A stretch of DNA of 64,000 bases, from assembly GCA_947311845.1 (NCBI GenBank), contig CAMZMU010000081.1:60217-124216 (forward strand). The letters are read 5' to 3'. The stretch comes from Poa pratensis (taxonomy: Eukaryota; Streptophyta; Magnoliopsida; Poales; Poaceae). The notes beneath the pieces are model-generated. The model searched no databases and was not told the origin of the DNA. It saw only the letters and a list, made by a program, of their open reading frames with translations. The position numbers were made by a program, and so were the translations under genes. Of this stretch, positions 10,507 through 21,094 are shown piece by piece. Numbering within the stretch: position 1 is the first letter of the stretch; each line of letters starts with the position of its first letter.

Positions 10507-12231
10507 TCAAGCAGGTGCTTGCGGGAACTGCTGGCGTAGTGTGTCGTAGTCGTCCCACGCAGCCTCGTCCGCAGAACGCCCGCTCCATTTCACCAGCACT
10601 TGCGCCACCTCGCGGTTGTTCACATGATGCAGACGGGACTGCAACACCTGTTCAGGAACTGAAAAGGAAGAATTAGCTGCGGGCAGGTCTTTGCATACCT
10701 GAACCCCATCGCCCACACATGGTTTGAGCTGCGACACATGAAACACTGGGTGGACCCTGGTCGATTCAGGTAACGCCAGTTTGTAAGCCACCAAGCCAAT
10801 TCTCTCCTGTATTTCAAATGGGCCAAAGAACTTGAATGCCAACTTCTGATTCTTCCTGCGGACAACCGTTTGCTGAAGATAGGGCTGCAATTTCAAGAAC
10901 ACTTTATCCCCAACAGCAAAGGTTCTCTCAGTTCTCTTCTTGTCTGCTTGGTGCTTCATCCGTTGTTGCATTCTTAACAAATGCTGACGAACCGAAGCAA
11001 TCATCAGTGCTCTTTCATCCAACCACTTATCGACATCAGTAACTGGCACATGATCAAAGACTGTAATGCCAAAGTATCTTGGCTGATGCCCATACAACAC
11101 TTCAAATGGAGACTTTCCCAGAGACGCATGCCAGTTGGTGTTGTACCAGAACTCACACAGTGGTAACCACTTAGACCACAGATGTGGATGCGCGCTAATG
11201 AAACACCTCAGATAGCACTCAATAGATTGATTCACTCTCTCCGTTCGCCCATCCGTTTCAGGATGGTTAGCAGTGCTCATTCGCAGCTCTGTTCCCGTTG
11301 CTTTAAAGACAGCTTGCCAAAATTGACTAGTGAACACGGGATCTCTATCAGAGACTAAAGCAGCTGGCATACCATGCAGACGAAAAATGTTGTCCACGAA
11401 TGCATCAGCAATTGACGCCGCAGTATATGGATGTTTGATCGGTATGAAGTGCGCATATTTGGTTAGCTTATCAACCACCACAAGAATACAATTGAACTGT
11501 TTTGACTGCGGTAATCCATCAATAAAATCCATGGTAGCCACTTCCCACGGTGCAGATGGTATTGGTAAAGGTTGAAGTAATCCTGCCGGTGGCAGCCTCT
11601 CAGGTTTAGCTTGCTGGCAAATATGGCAACACTTCACATACTCATGCACCATCATCTTCATCCTTGGCCATTTAAAGAGTGCCTGTATCCTTCTGTATGT
11701 CACAGGAAAGCCAGAGTGCCCCCCTTGCGGGCTATCATGGAATGTTGCCACTAGTTGCTGCTGGAGTTTTACATCCGGGCCAACCCAAATTCTGCCATTA
11801 GAACGCAGAAGCCCTCCACTGAGCGTGAAATGATCCACCGCCACTGGGTCTAATGCCAGTTTTCGCATCAATTCCCGAGTCACTGCATCCCCATTGTAAC
11901 TCGACTGTACTGCCTCTAGCCACACCGGCTGCACAACTGAGATAGCAAACAATTCATTGCCGGAGTCTGGTTTTCTAGAGAGAGCATCTACTGCCTTATT
12001 GAGGATTCCTTTCTTATACATCACCTTGTACTGCAGACCCATCATTTTTGTCAAAGCTTTTCGCTGCCAATCAGTGTGGAGCCTTTGGTCTGTCAAATGA
12101 ATCAAGCTCTTGTGGTCAGTTTTGATTATAAACTCCCCCATCTGCAAGTAAGGCCGCCATTGCTCGACAGCTAGTAATATCACGAGATACTCTTTTTCAT
12201 AGACTGACAGATTCCTGTTACGAGGACCCAA
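10507..12231 (-). CDS. Element E pol, distal part: RNase H, integrase, chromodomain
   Basis: About 570 codons continue the pol frame after a small deletion at about 12220. Residues 1-75 are the end of RNase H (EKEYLVILLAVEQWRPYL, TDHKSL, VDALSR). The integrase zinc region follows (H..H with CCHICQQAK), then the catalytic core with MDFIDGLP, SDRDPVFTSQFW and the glutamate in RTERVNQSIE. The GPF motif (FFGPFEIQ) and HPVFHVSQLK come next, and the last 50 residues form a chromodomain-like segment (VLVKWSGRSADEAAWDD). Family knowledge: the integrase inserts the cDNA and the chromodomain biases target choice. The apparent start is not a real start; the enzyme would be cut from a Gag-Pol precursor. 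Confidence 0.85.
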   Translation of the reverse strand: MGPRNRNLSVYEKEYLVILLAVEQWRPYLQMGEFIIKTDHKSLIHLTDQRLHTDWQRKALTKMMGLQYKVMYKKGILNKAVDALSRKPDSGNELFAISVVQPVWLEAVQSSYNGDAVTRELMRKLALDPVAVDHFTLSGGLLRSNGRIWVGPDVKLQQQLVATFHDSPQGGHSGFPVTYRRIQALFKWPRMKMMVHEYVKCCHICQQAKPERLPPAGLLQPLPIPSAPWEVATMDFIDGLPQSKQFNCILVVVDKLTKYAHFIPIKHPYTAASIADAFVDNIFRLHGMPAALVSDRDPVFTSQFWQAVFKATGTELRMSTANHPETDGRTERVNQSIECYLRCFISAHPHLWSKWLPLCEFWYNTNWHASLGKSPFEVLYGHQPRYFGITVFDHVPVTDVDKWLDERALMIASVRQHLLRMQQRMKHQADKKRTERTFAVGDKVFLKLQPYLQQTVVRRKNQKLAFKFFGPFEIQERIGLVAYKLALPESTRVHPVFHVSQLKPCVGDGVQVCKDLPAANSSFSVPEQVLQSRLHHVNNREVAQVLVKWSGRSADEAAWDDYDTLRQQFPQAPA

Positions 12232-14363
12232 AGGTGTCCATTCTGTTGCAGAACAGCCCCAATACCTGTGTCACATGCATCTGTTTCAATTGTGAAAGGC
12301 AACTTGAAATTTGGGAGAGCTAGCACCGGAGCAGATATGAGTGCTGCTTTCAACAGTTGGAACGCTTGCTCAGCATCAGGAGTCCACACAAACACTGTGC
12401 CCTTCTTGAGCAATGCTGTAAGAGGTTGGCAAATCATGGCATACCCTTCAATGAATTTGCGGTAATACCCCGAGAAGCCCACCAGAATTCTAACATCTTT
12501 CACATTCAAAGGAGTCGGCCAATCTCTGATAGTTGCAATCTTTTCAGGGTCAGTGGCTACACCCTCAGCAGAAATAACATGCCCCAGATAACACACTTTG
12601 CGCTGTGCAAAAGCACATTTAGACAATTTCACCTGCCATTTATCTTTCTGTAGTATCGCCAACACTTGCTCAAGGTGTTGCAAATGATCTTCAAAACTGC
12701 CACTATATATGAGGATGTCGTCGAAGAACACCAATGCACATTTACGCAGCACTGGTTCCAAAGAGGCATTCATAGCATGTTGAAACGTTGCCGGTGCGCC
12801 AGTTAAGCCAAAGGCCATTACCTTGTACTCATAGTGCCCAGTGTGTGTCTGAAAAGCTGTTTTATACTCCTCTCCCGGTGCTAACCGAATCTGATGGTAC
12901 CCTACCTTTAAATCCAGCTTAGAAAACCACTTAGCTCCTGACAGTTCATCTAAGAGCTCATCAATTACTGGTACAGGATACTTTCCTTTCACTGTCATCG
13001 CATTTAAATGCCTGATATCATTCACCATCCGCCAAGTTGTATCAGCCTTCTTGACTACCAGGATAGGTGAACTAAATGTACTGTTACTGTGAACAATGAC
13101 TCCTTGCTCTAGTAACTCCTTTATCTGCTTTTCAATTTCAGTTTTCAATTCCGGAACCACTCGATACGGTCTGATAGATACTGGTCTTGCCCCAGGTACT
13201 AGTGGAATCTTGTGGTTGTATTGGCGACGTGGAGGCAGCCCCTTGGGTGTGTCAAAGACCGCTACAAATTTGCCCAGAAGTTGTTTAACCTCAGGTGGCA
13301 ACTGTTCATCATCCGACACCGTGCTTTTCTCAGAATTCATCAAGTGCAAAACCAAAAGGCCTTGTTCACCTGCAGAGGTCCCGGCACCTTGCAATATGAT
13401 CGTTTCTCCTTTGCTTTGAATGGCCATCCAGCCCTCCTCCCAATGTGTCAACATCGGACTGTGCTTAGCTAACCAGTCCCAACCGATAATCCCATCATAA
13501 CTCCCAAGCGGTAACACTTTGAAATTGTCAGTGAAATGAGCTGAGCCCACTGACCATTCCAGTTCAGGAAAATACCATTCACTGCCCAACATAGCCCCTC
13601 CCGCGACTTGCACTTGCAATGCCTTCTCCAGTTGATTGCTTCCACTCAGTTCTTGCAAGATTTTCTGGTCAAAACAAGTTGAACTGCCTGAATCAACTAA
13701 GAAACGGTACTGCTTGCCTTGAATGTGTACATCCAACTTCATTGTACTTGGGGAATTCACTTGGCTGTTAACTGCTGCTACTAAGATCATCGTAGACTGT
13801 GCCTTGGTCAGACTTCTGGGCTCGGCTGGTTCAGCTTCATCCTCTGACTCCAAATCTTGCGCATCCTGCATGCAGTCTATCATTTCCTGGACAACATGCA
13901 GCGAAATACTCCCCTTACACTGGTGATCTCTGCCCCATTTTTCACCACACGTGAAACACAACCCTTTTGCTCTTCTGTATGCTTTGAGATTCTGCCACTT
14001 TTCATCGTTACTGGGCCTTCTTGATTCAGCTGTTCTCTTCTCTTCGACAGACTTGGATATCCACTTGGAAGGTGGTGGTGGTGGAGGTAAGGGCAACGGA
14101 TGTCCCCTTCTAGTGCTGGTACTGGTGTGAGTTGGCATGTTCAGGATACTGCCGCCATTCCCCAATTCCTCATATAACAGCACCATTGTGTAAGCTGAAT
14201 CCAGCGTGTCCGGCTGTTGCAGCGACACTAGTACTCTGACTGTTGGGTGTAATCCATCTAAGAACTTGGTCATATGCCCCAGCATATCAGGATGAGGATC
14301 AAAAGCTGCTAAACGATCAACAAGATCCGAGAACTGCTTCACATAGTCCTCAATTGTTCCAGT
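12180..14363 (-). CDS. Element E gag end, protease, reverse transcriptase and RNase H start
   Basis: This open frame of about 725 codons is in the same frame as the upstream gag, separated only by a TAG at 14364-14366. Early residues complete the capsid part. A zinc knuckle CFTCGEKWGRDHQC follows, then the protease active site FLVDSGSSTCF with IIGWDWLAKH, and the RT with KLDLKVGYHQIRL, AFGLTGAPATFQ and the catalytic FFDDILIYS. The RNase H starts at TIETDACDTGIGAVLQQ. Reading fails at about 12220, where a deletion of some 20 bases between GH and the LGPRNRN string shifts the frame, so RNase H lost a strand. RMVNDIRHLN replaces the more usual RMCVDYR pattern. Confidence 0.88.
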   Translation of the reverse strand, partial: TGTIEDYVKQFSDLVDRLAAFDPHPDMLGHMTKFLDGLHPTVRVLVSLQQPDTLDSAYTMVLLYEELGNGGSILNMPTHTSTSTRRGHPLPLPPPPPPSKWISKSVEEKRTAESRRPSNDEKWQNLKAYRRAKGLCFTCGEKWGRDHQCKGSISLHVVQEMIDCMQDAQDLESEDEAEPAEPRSLTKAQSTMILVAAVNSQVNSPSTMKLDVHIQGKQYRFLVDSGSSTCFDQKILQELSGSNQLEKALQVQVAGGAMLGSEWYFPELEWSVGSAHFTDNFKVLPLGSYDGIIGWDWLAKHSPMLTHWEEGWMAIQSKGETIILQGAGTSAGEQGLLVLHLMNSEKSTVSDDEQLPPEVKQLLGKFVAVFDTPKGLPPRRQYNHKIPLVPGARPVSIRPYRVVPELKTEIEKQIKELLEQGVIVHSNSTFSSPILVVKKADTTWRMVNDIRHLNAMTVKGKYPVPVIDELLDELSGAKWFSKLDLKVGYHQIRLAPGEEYKTAFQTHTGHYEYKVMAFGLTGAPATFQHAMNASLEPVLRKCALVFFDDILIYSGSFEDHLQHLEQVLAILQKDKWQVKLSKCAFAQRKVCYLGHVISAEGVATDPEKIATIRDWPTPLNVKDVRILVGFSGYYRKFIEGYAMICQPLTALLKKGTVFVWTPDAEQAFQLLKAALISAPVLALPNFKLPFTIETDACDTGIGAVLQQNGHLWVLVTGICQSMKKSIS

Positions 14364-15167
14364 CTACGACAGATGCAACAATCGCCGTAGCAGTACCTGA
14401 TATTGGTTCCGCAGAAATCTCCCCTGCACCGCCTGCACGAATTCTTCCCAGTTTGCATTGGGCTTCTTTGCCAGGAAAGCTTCGAGCCAGGTCGCAGCTG
14501 TGCCATTGAACTGCGATGACGAATAAGACACCCACAAATTCCTCGGCGTTCCCCAACGCTGAAAGTACTCCTCGCAACGCCGTTGCCACAGACGCGCGTT
14601 CGCTCCATCGAACGCCGGTAGTTCCACACGCAGAGCCGATATAGATGCAGATGCATCAGTAAACTGTTGCCCACAATCGGAATTGAGCAGAGACAAAAAA
14701 GTTTGGGCCGGGTTCATACCTCCGACCGGAGGTGGCGTGCTCGGAGAGCACGCCGGCCCCCGGTGATCGTTTCTCCAGCTTTGCCCATTAGGGCCGACAG
14801 CGCTGTCCCCCGACTGCCTGGTGGGCGGCGTCGGTGCTCCTCCCACCGCAGCGTTCGGAGCGGCTCGAACATCACGGTCCACCACCGCCGAGATCTGTGT
14901 GATCTCGGTGCTCAGCGTCTTCCTGACGCCTTCGAGGTCCTCCCCGAGCAACTCCTTCATCGCGGACAGGTCGGAGCTCATGGATTCCTTGACGGCTTCG
15001 AGAGATGTATCGAGATCCTTGATCTGCTTCTTCGTGCCGTCCACCATGGTCCTCACCGCGTCGAGGATCTCCTTCTTGTGGTTGAGGAAGCTCTCCTCGT
15101 ACGCCTCCTTGGTGTCTGCTTGCAGCGGATCGTAGATCACTCGCGCATCTGGAGAGAGATTCTCCAT
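14364..15167 (-). CDS. Element E gag, N-terminal part
   Basis: The ATG at 15165-15167 opens a 267-codon frame ending at a TAG. Residues 20-95 are charged and heptad-like (EAVKESMSSDLSAMKELLG), probably a coiled coil. Residues 95-150 are proline- and glycine-rich. From about residue 180 the capsid-like domain begins (ELPAFDGANARLWQRRCEEY, WLEAFLAKKPNANWEEFVQA). The frame continues unchanged after the TAG into 12180-14363, so the stop is probably a CAG-to-TAG change rather than a programmed gag-pol boundary, which normally lies after the zinc knuckle. Confidence 0.85.
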   Translation of the reverse strand: MENLSPDARVIYDPLQADTKEAYEESFLNHKKEILDAVRTMVDGTKKQIKDLDTSLEAVKESMSSDLSAMKELLGEDLEGVRKTLSTEITQISAVVDRDVRAAPNAAVGGAPTPPTRQSGDSAVGPNGQSWRNDHRGPACSPSTPPPVGGMNPAQTFLSLLNSDCGQQFTDASASISALRVELPAFDGANARLWQRRCEEYFQRWGTPRNLWVSYSSSQFNGTAATWLEAFLAKKPNANWEEFVQAVQGRFLRNQYQVLLRRLLHLS

Positions 15168-15245
15168 CGCCGCCTCCCACCGCCGTACCGCAAACCTTGT
15201 GGAGTGGTGATGGCCGGGAATCTCCAGATCTAGCCCGAGCAGTTA

Positions 15246-15258
15246 GGCTCTGATACCA
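15246..15258 (-). other. Element E primer-binding site (initiator tRNA-Met)
   Basis: On the minus strand TGGTATCAGAGCC lies two bases inside the 5' LTR, matching the 3' end of plant initiator tRNA-Met. Confidence 0.9.
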
Positions 15259-15260
15259 GA

Positions 15261-15640
15261 TGTAAGATCACCGCTACTAATCACACAGATCCAACAAGAA
15301 CACGATCAAGAATTGGAATTGAATCTAGCTCGTTCCTCCCCACCTCCCCCGAGCTGGTTCACGCATACGGCACGGCACTGCCGCCCATCCGGTTCAGATG
15401 TTTCTTACAAGCCAAGTCTTACAAGAATGGAAGAGCACATAGTTATACTAGCGGTTTGCCCACTGCCCGCTTGCCAGCCAGGCAGGAGCGCGACGCGCGC
15501 GGCTCGGTCGGTTGGCAGCTTGACTCGTTCCGGCTCGCTCTCCATCCAGCGCCTCGTGTCTCGTTCGGTTGCCACGGTAGAGTCCTGGGCGTTGCGACTG
15601 TCGTGGCAGAGCTGTAGCGTGTACTGGCAGGTCGTTGACA
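15261..15640 (-). repeat. Element E 5' LTR
   Basis: The 380-bp right copy starts TGTAAGATCACC and ends GTTGACA, next to the GGAAC duplication at 15641-15645. Confidence 0.9.
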
Positions 15641-15645
15641 GGAAC

Positions 15646-16325
15646 GCGGAGAACCGGGTGCATCAACCTGGTACCAACACTTCTGGTCATCCGATTGGCA
15701 TCTGGAGCTGTATATATGCTTCGATCAATGGTGTACGTATCAAATCAATCTGTATAAAATACTGTCTTGGGTGTATGGCTAGCCGGTCGGCCGAAAGTTG
15801 ACATCATCGTGAGGAGCCTGCCTGTAGGCGAAGCTTCTCCCTGGCCACGTTGTCTTATAGGCTTGCATGCATCATGGCGATTGACACATGCAAAGCTTCG
15901 CTGGGTGGGTGTGGCAACAATGACTGCTTCTTAGTGACCGGCCGGCGGCCTCGCGTCGGCTTCTCTGATCTCGATGACGCCATTCGCCGCTTCAGATCTT
16001 ACTGAATGATTCTTTGCCTTTGCTTCCCGATTTCTGCCACCGTTTCTGCTCCGACACGAACCCTAGTAGAAGGAATTGTCTATTTTGTTTGCTATTGTCA
16101 CGTTGTAGGGACACGATTAGGTACGATATAGTATATTTTCCCGATCAAGCATAGAGTCCATGTTTCATACGAACTCCATAGAGTCAGCCTCGTACAAACT
16201 TGCGTGCGTTGTCTATTACGGATCGGTATCTTTGCCATTGCTTTGATAAATCTCTACCGTCTAATCATCTTAATTTTACTGTGATAAATCTCCACAGTTA
16301 ATTGTTTGTTGTTTTAATAATATAA
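15646..16325 (-). mobile_element. Helitron R3, 5' segment
   Basis: Sequence resumes after element E. The last 70 bases (16255-16325) are similar to 19375-19434 in R2, including ATTGTTTGTTG, which marks the shared 5' terminal region of the family. The part 15780-16000 is GC-rich and may be captured sequence. No domain is recognised. Confidence 0.6.
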
Positions 16326-16358
16326 CTAGCGGAGTGGCCCGCGCATTTGCGCGGCTAG
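16326..16358 (-). other. Helitron R2 3' terminal hairpin and CTAG end
   Basis: CCGCGC-ATTT-GCGCGG (16339-16354) is a perfect 6-bp stem, followed on the minus strand by a spacer and CTAG at 16326-16329, then T. This is the typical Helitron 3' layout. Confidence 0.7.
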
Positions 16359-18559
16359 ATTTGTAATGCATGCCTACATAAGTCATTTTGATTACGTTTT
16401 GTACTCAATAGATTTTCCCCTTTTGTTCTTTATGCTTTTCAAGAATCGTAGTGAGATATTGAGTGTAATATATAGATGATAACACTGGATAGGGATTCAT
16501 TATGTACTAATAGCTTATTGGAACATTAAAGAAATATAAAGTTTGAGTACTCACTTAAGATATCGTCATTTTCTGAAATTATCCCTACAAGATGGAGTTG
16601 TATCATTGTATGCTTGCTGGGTGGTTATATGGTCAACTGCAGAGTAGAAATAATATATTTCTTTGTGCAATATTTACGTAGGCAAATACAACTCTACATG
16701 CTTTAGTCGCAATGCATTTTTAATGTTAAGCTTTCTCATAAAACATACCACATATAGCCATTGCTACCACGTGCAAATACTTTAAGCCCTAATTAAGATG
16801 CATATGGTCTATAAGATACCGGTGCCTAATGTTGAATTCTTGCTCACACATGTATAGAAGGAAATCCTGGTTCAGGTCTATGTTGATGCCGTACATCCTG
16901 CCGCTGACTACAAATTAAAGAGTATATCTGCAGTGAGAAAACAATTATAATTACTATTTGAATTCATAAAATTAAACCTAAGAAGATTCTTAGACCGATA
17001 GAGCTATTTGAATTGTTCGCTTATTTTATGTCTACAATATTAAATGAAATATATGAGAAGATAAAACTATGTTTTTGTGTGTACAGGGAAAGGTTTACAA
17101 AAGTATATTTCACGATGGCATTGGAGCTGCAAGGAAGTTAAAATGATGAGAAACAGTTTCGAAGACAAATATTGAGCACAATGAAGAAAAAAAAATAGCA
17201 CCCATCTGCTTACTCCTGGACATAAATTATCAAAGGCTCTTCATCGCGGATGATCCTGCAAAATGCCACTGCAGTCGCCCCCTTACATCTCCCAAAATAA
17301 TTTACATAATTCCTATTTCTTGTATACTTCAATATTCAAACTGTTGAGACTATGTCTCAATCTGTTGAAGAACACTAAAACACACTAAACTTGTCTTGCT
17401 CTTGCGCAACTTCTCTAGTAAGCATGTTATTTATACTCCTATTGTAGAAAATTTGATGGAACACTCCTATAGGTTCCACGTGAATATATCCCCTAGATCA
17501 TATTAACATCAGGAAACATGAATACCAGAAGAAAAAAAAGTTCAGTTAGTACTGGCCATTAGAATTCACTAATCGAGGAATATTATGTCAGTGCACTGAT
17601 TAAAAGATCATTATCTACCTAAATCCTAAACTGCTGGTATACTTCCAATCAATGTTGCTTCATAGATATTTGGAACTAAACTAATGATAAAAAAATGCTT
17701 GTTGCGACGTGTAAGCTAAGCACCCCGCTAGGCGCTAGCTTATTCTGTCTTGCAAAACCAATTAAAAATAAATTCAGTTAGCCCTGGGCATTGGTACGGT
17801 ATTCACTAATCCATGATAAGACTATGTCAGTACACCGAGTAAAAGTACCTGGCGGTAAGCTCAGTTTAACTAAAACCTGATTGAGGTTATACTACCAATC
17901 AATATTGATTCATACACATATCTGCAACAAAACTAATTATACACAGTAGGGAATAATAGTATGTCCATGGCCGACACTTTTATGTTTTATGTTCAGTTCA
18001 AAGTTAAATACAAAGACAAAAATACCACGATCCTTTTCTTCAAGGTCATAATCTTCCGTCGTGATCGTGTAGAGCTTCGACCTGAGACTGAAAAACAGAA
18101 ATACGGAAACGTTTCAATCCATCAACAAATTAAATACGAATCCAAAACATCCTGGGGAGTACCACCATGCATGTGTGAATAGAGCCGCCTGGTCCAGCGC
18201 TCCACGTGGACGACGCCGATCTCTAATGTCTGCCGCAAGCCTAGCAGCGGAAATCGCAGCGCTTAGTCTCGTCTGCGTGGTCATCAGCGGAGGCCACCAT
18301 GTGTGAATAGAGCCGCCTGATCCACCACCATGTCTCATCCATCATCATCGTCTCGTCGAGATCGTTGCTCTCCGTCTCGTCGGCCGGTGTGGCAAACCCT
18401 TTCGGCGAGAGATTAAATCACAGCAATAACTGGACCGATATTCCCTGCGGTGATCAAGCGTAATTCCATCACGTTCGCCATGGCGTGAACCAATTTCGGA
18501 AATTTAAGAACTGTCTAGAACAACCATGCTCTAGGGAAAAAATTATGGTGATGCGTGTA

Positions 18560-18902
18560 CTGCATCTGGTTCTGATCCGCTCGATCTCCTCGTCCTTGGC
18601 CCTGAGCCGCTTCGCCGCCCTCGCCTCCATGGTCAAGAGATAAGCCTCATTTGTTTCTTCCTCTGCTCAGCCAAGCCCGTCGACATGTTCGCCGCCTGCA
18701 TCGATCGATCGATCAACAGAACGTTAGATAAAGCCTCAAATGCGCGCGGAAAAGCAATTTAGGTTCACGCGGCATGATTCGATCGCCTGGTGTTGATGCG
18801 TGTACTTGCATGTTTGAGCAGTATGCGGTCGACGATGGCCTGCTGTTGCGCGCGGGCCGCAAGAAGTTCGCCGCGCCAGGCACCGGCCACTGCTCGTCGC
18901 TC
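18560..18902 (-). pseudogene. Captured exon fragments of a BOI/SBP-type RING E3 ligase gene in Helitron R2
   Basis: On the minus strand a first exon piece (18902-18811) reads through QQQAIVDRILLKH and meets a GCAAGT donor. After an intron of about 115 bases with a TGCAG acceptor (18696-18700), a second piece reads MSTGLAEQRKKQMRL, then shifts frame by one base at about 18645, then reads EARAAKRLRAKDEEIERIR. This order matches the coiled-coil region upstream of the RING finger in plant BOI-related (S-ribonuclease-binding-protein-like) E3 ligases. The RING itself is absent here. The frameshift and the missing ends make it a pseudogene. Capture of exon plus intron fits Helitron behaviour. The match is from memory of the family, not a search. 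Confidence 0.55.
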
Positions 18903-19434
18903 TACCTCTTATGAAGAGAAATTCTGGTGATGCGTATACTGCATCTACGTTGGCCAGAACGGCATCGCCGACATCGCCATTAGTGTTGTTGCAACGTCAA
19001 TCTAGCCACGGTGCCTCCATCGTACACGATTCCTTCTGCCAAAGTTGCTACCGGATGTGCCTAGTGCTGTCGTGCCGTTGGCCGGGCTTGAACTTGAACT
19101 TGCATGTGCCTGGCGCTGCCGTGCCGTCGGCCGGGATTGAACTCGATCGGATTGTCATGGCGTGCTAAGATCTGTTTTTTGATGTGGTCATGCAGATATG
19201 TATGCTTTTCCGTATGTCATCGAAATCCGAGCCCATAGTTTTGGGCTTTTTTTTTATCGTGGAGTTCAGTTTGTATACGTTTCTTTTAAACAGGCTACAT
19301 GGAAAACAATCGGGCATAGATGTCGTGGATGACGGTGAATCTAAATCATAACCTGACGTGCGATGAGTTTGAATCTAAGCCATTGAGAAATCTTAACTTT
19401 ACAGCGGTAAATCTCGACCGTTGATTGTTTGTTG
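18903..19434 (-). mobile_element. Helitron R2, 5' part before H4
   Basis: Mixed composition. A short repeat, GTGCCTAGTGCTG / GTGCCTGGCGCTGCCGTGCC, occurs around 19055-19125. The last 60 bases are the conserved 5' terminal region shared with R3 at 16260-16325. No gene is recognised. Confidence 0.45.
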
Positions 19435-21080
19435 TCTCTACTATATAATATTGAAAACGGTGATGGTTGGCGGCGGTAGGTCAAAAGAATAAGGAAAAAA
19501 CCGATTCGGACCGCGTACACGATCAGAGCTCAAATCCTAATCGATGTCCTATTTCTATGCGCCTGTCGGTTAGATTAGGAAAGAAAAGCAAACCGGGTCA
19601 AACACCGCTAAGAAAACCGCGGGTCAAACACCGTCTAGCCATCCCCGTAACGCAACAAAAGAAAACAAACTAATCCTCCTCCCGCGATCCCACGAACTCC
19701 CCTCCTACAGCCGCCTTCGCCTTGACAGAAGGTCGTCTCCACCATCAGCCGTGAAAGCTCGCTGCCGCGATCCCCTACGACGCCGACGGAGTATAAGTCA
19801 CGTTGCAGCGTGCTCTTTCCTCGGGCAGCGAAGCCAACAATGGCGGCGACCCGGGTTGCTGGACATGCACTCCGCCGTCGATCTCCTGGTCTTCTCCGCC
19901 GAGCAGCCAACGGCTCTGGACTCCAGAGAACCGAGAGTGATCTCCAGCTCTATTTGTTGCGGGCCACGATGGCTTCATAGTCTCCTCGGCCGACGATCTG
20001 TCCGCAGGTGCCCTAGCTTCTTTGCCATTATCGTCGAAACGGAGGTTGGGTAGAGGAATATCTCCCTGGAATTTTGACATGCTCCGCAGTGTTGGACAAA
20101 TCATTCTGGGGCAGCAGCGGCGACCAGGGAAACAGAGAAGGGAAGTGGCCGGGCGACGTCCACACGCCGGGGAAAAAATAGAGAGCCGCTCCTGGCTGAG
20201 CAGAGGCGGGGGCGCGCCACCCATGTCGCTCTGTCGTTGTAGCCGTGATGAGGAGGAATAAGAGGAGAGGAGGTGGTGCGCCGTGGTGTTCGCCGTCAAC
20301 GGATCGGGCGGGCGTGGGCGTGATCCAGTGTTTCTTCGAGTGAATACCTGCTTCAGGCGTGCGGCCGCACGCACGGACTGCCGGAGGTTCACAGGCTGAC
20401 AGGATTTTGACCATGTCCAAGGGGCTTTAGAACTGGAGCATGGATCAACATGGACCTCATCTCCTCGTTAACCAGATTGAGGAAGATGTGGGAGGAGAGA
20501 TTGAAGTGCACAATCAATACCTGGCCTAAGCATGTGTTCGTATAATGACGTTCAGATTAGAACTTGTTTTCTTTTGTGTACAGAGTATGTGTTGTGGTGT
20601 AGCCTCATGTTCTGATTCTGTTTCACACTTGGTATTTGGGTCAGCAAGCGACATAGTGGTATCTAGGAAAATGAAAGATTACCCATGCTGGATTCGGAAG
20701 TTGGAAGACAGAACTTGAGTCACACCTCTTAGCGGCAATGGACTCCGTGGTGCTATCACTCCGAAATTGGGGACTAGACCTGCATAGTTCCTTTGGAAAG
20801 AATCTGTCGCTGTCATTGTGTAAGAGGTTTGTTGAAAAACGCCCCAATCAACCATGAAGAAAGCTTAAGGTGATTCTCATGTATGTCGAAATATGTGCTA
20901 TAAAAGACATGCATGTTACCACATATAATACACTCAAATTTTACGGCCTTACATTGCTTGTCCATTCCTCGATCATGTTCCTTGTGCACAAACTCAATAC
21001 GAAGAAGGTATTTGCTTAGACAATCCGATGATTCCTATTTTTACATTCGTCGCCCGTTGCAACGCACGGCATTTTGCTAG
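19435..21080 (+). mobile_element. Helitron H4, non-autonomous
   Basis: The element begins TCTCTACTATATAATA and ends with a GC-rich hairpin followed by ATTTTGCTAG, then T. The flanks TTTGTTG and TTTTAATAATATA are contiguous in R3 (16301-16324), so the unoccupied site is known and H4 spans 1646 bases exactly. The base before TC is G rather than the usual A. The interior 19650-20400 is GC-rich and has overlapping frames on both strands, probably captured sequence that I cannot name. 20400-21050 is plain non-coding. Confidence 0.7.
21053..21080 (+). other. Helitron H4 3' terminal hairpin and CTAG end
   Basis: CCCGTTGCAACGCACGG can fold on GTTGCAAC and CCGT/ACGG. After a short AT-rich spacer the element ends in CTAG at 21077-21080. 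Confidence 0.65.
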
Positions 21081-21094
21081 TTTTAATAATATAA

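Larger units (their letters stand above)
10105..15640 (-). mobile_element. Element E: compact Ty3/gypsy chromovirus (Reina-like), nearly complete
   Basis: Both LTRs begin TGTAAGATCACC and end GGTCGTTGACA. They are flanked by GGAAC at 10100-10104 and 15641-15645, a clean 5-bp duplication inside Helitron R3. The order on the minus strand is gag, protease, RT, RNase H, integrase and chromodomain, with an initiator-Met primer site next to the right LTR. By eye the LTRs differ by about four substitutions and two small indels over 373 bases, so insertion is fairly recent. Coding damage is limited to one in-frame stop and one small frameshifting deletion. The short LTRs and 5.5 kb total suit the Reina clade; the assignment is from layout, not from a tree. 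Confidence 0.9.

Noticed and set aside
14667..15233. 188-codon plus-strand frame opposite element E gag.
   Set aside because: Shadow of the gag gene; its composition mirrors the coding strand.
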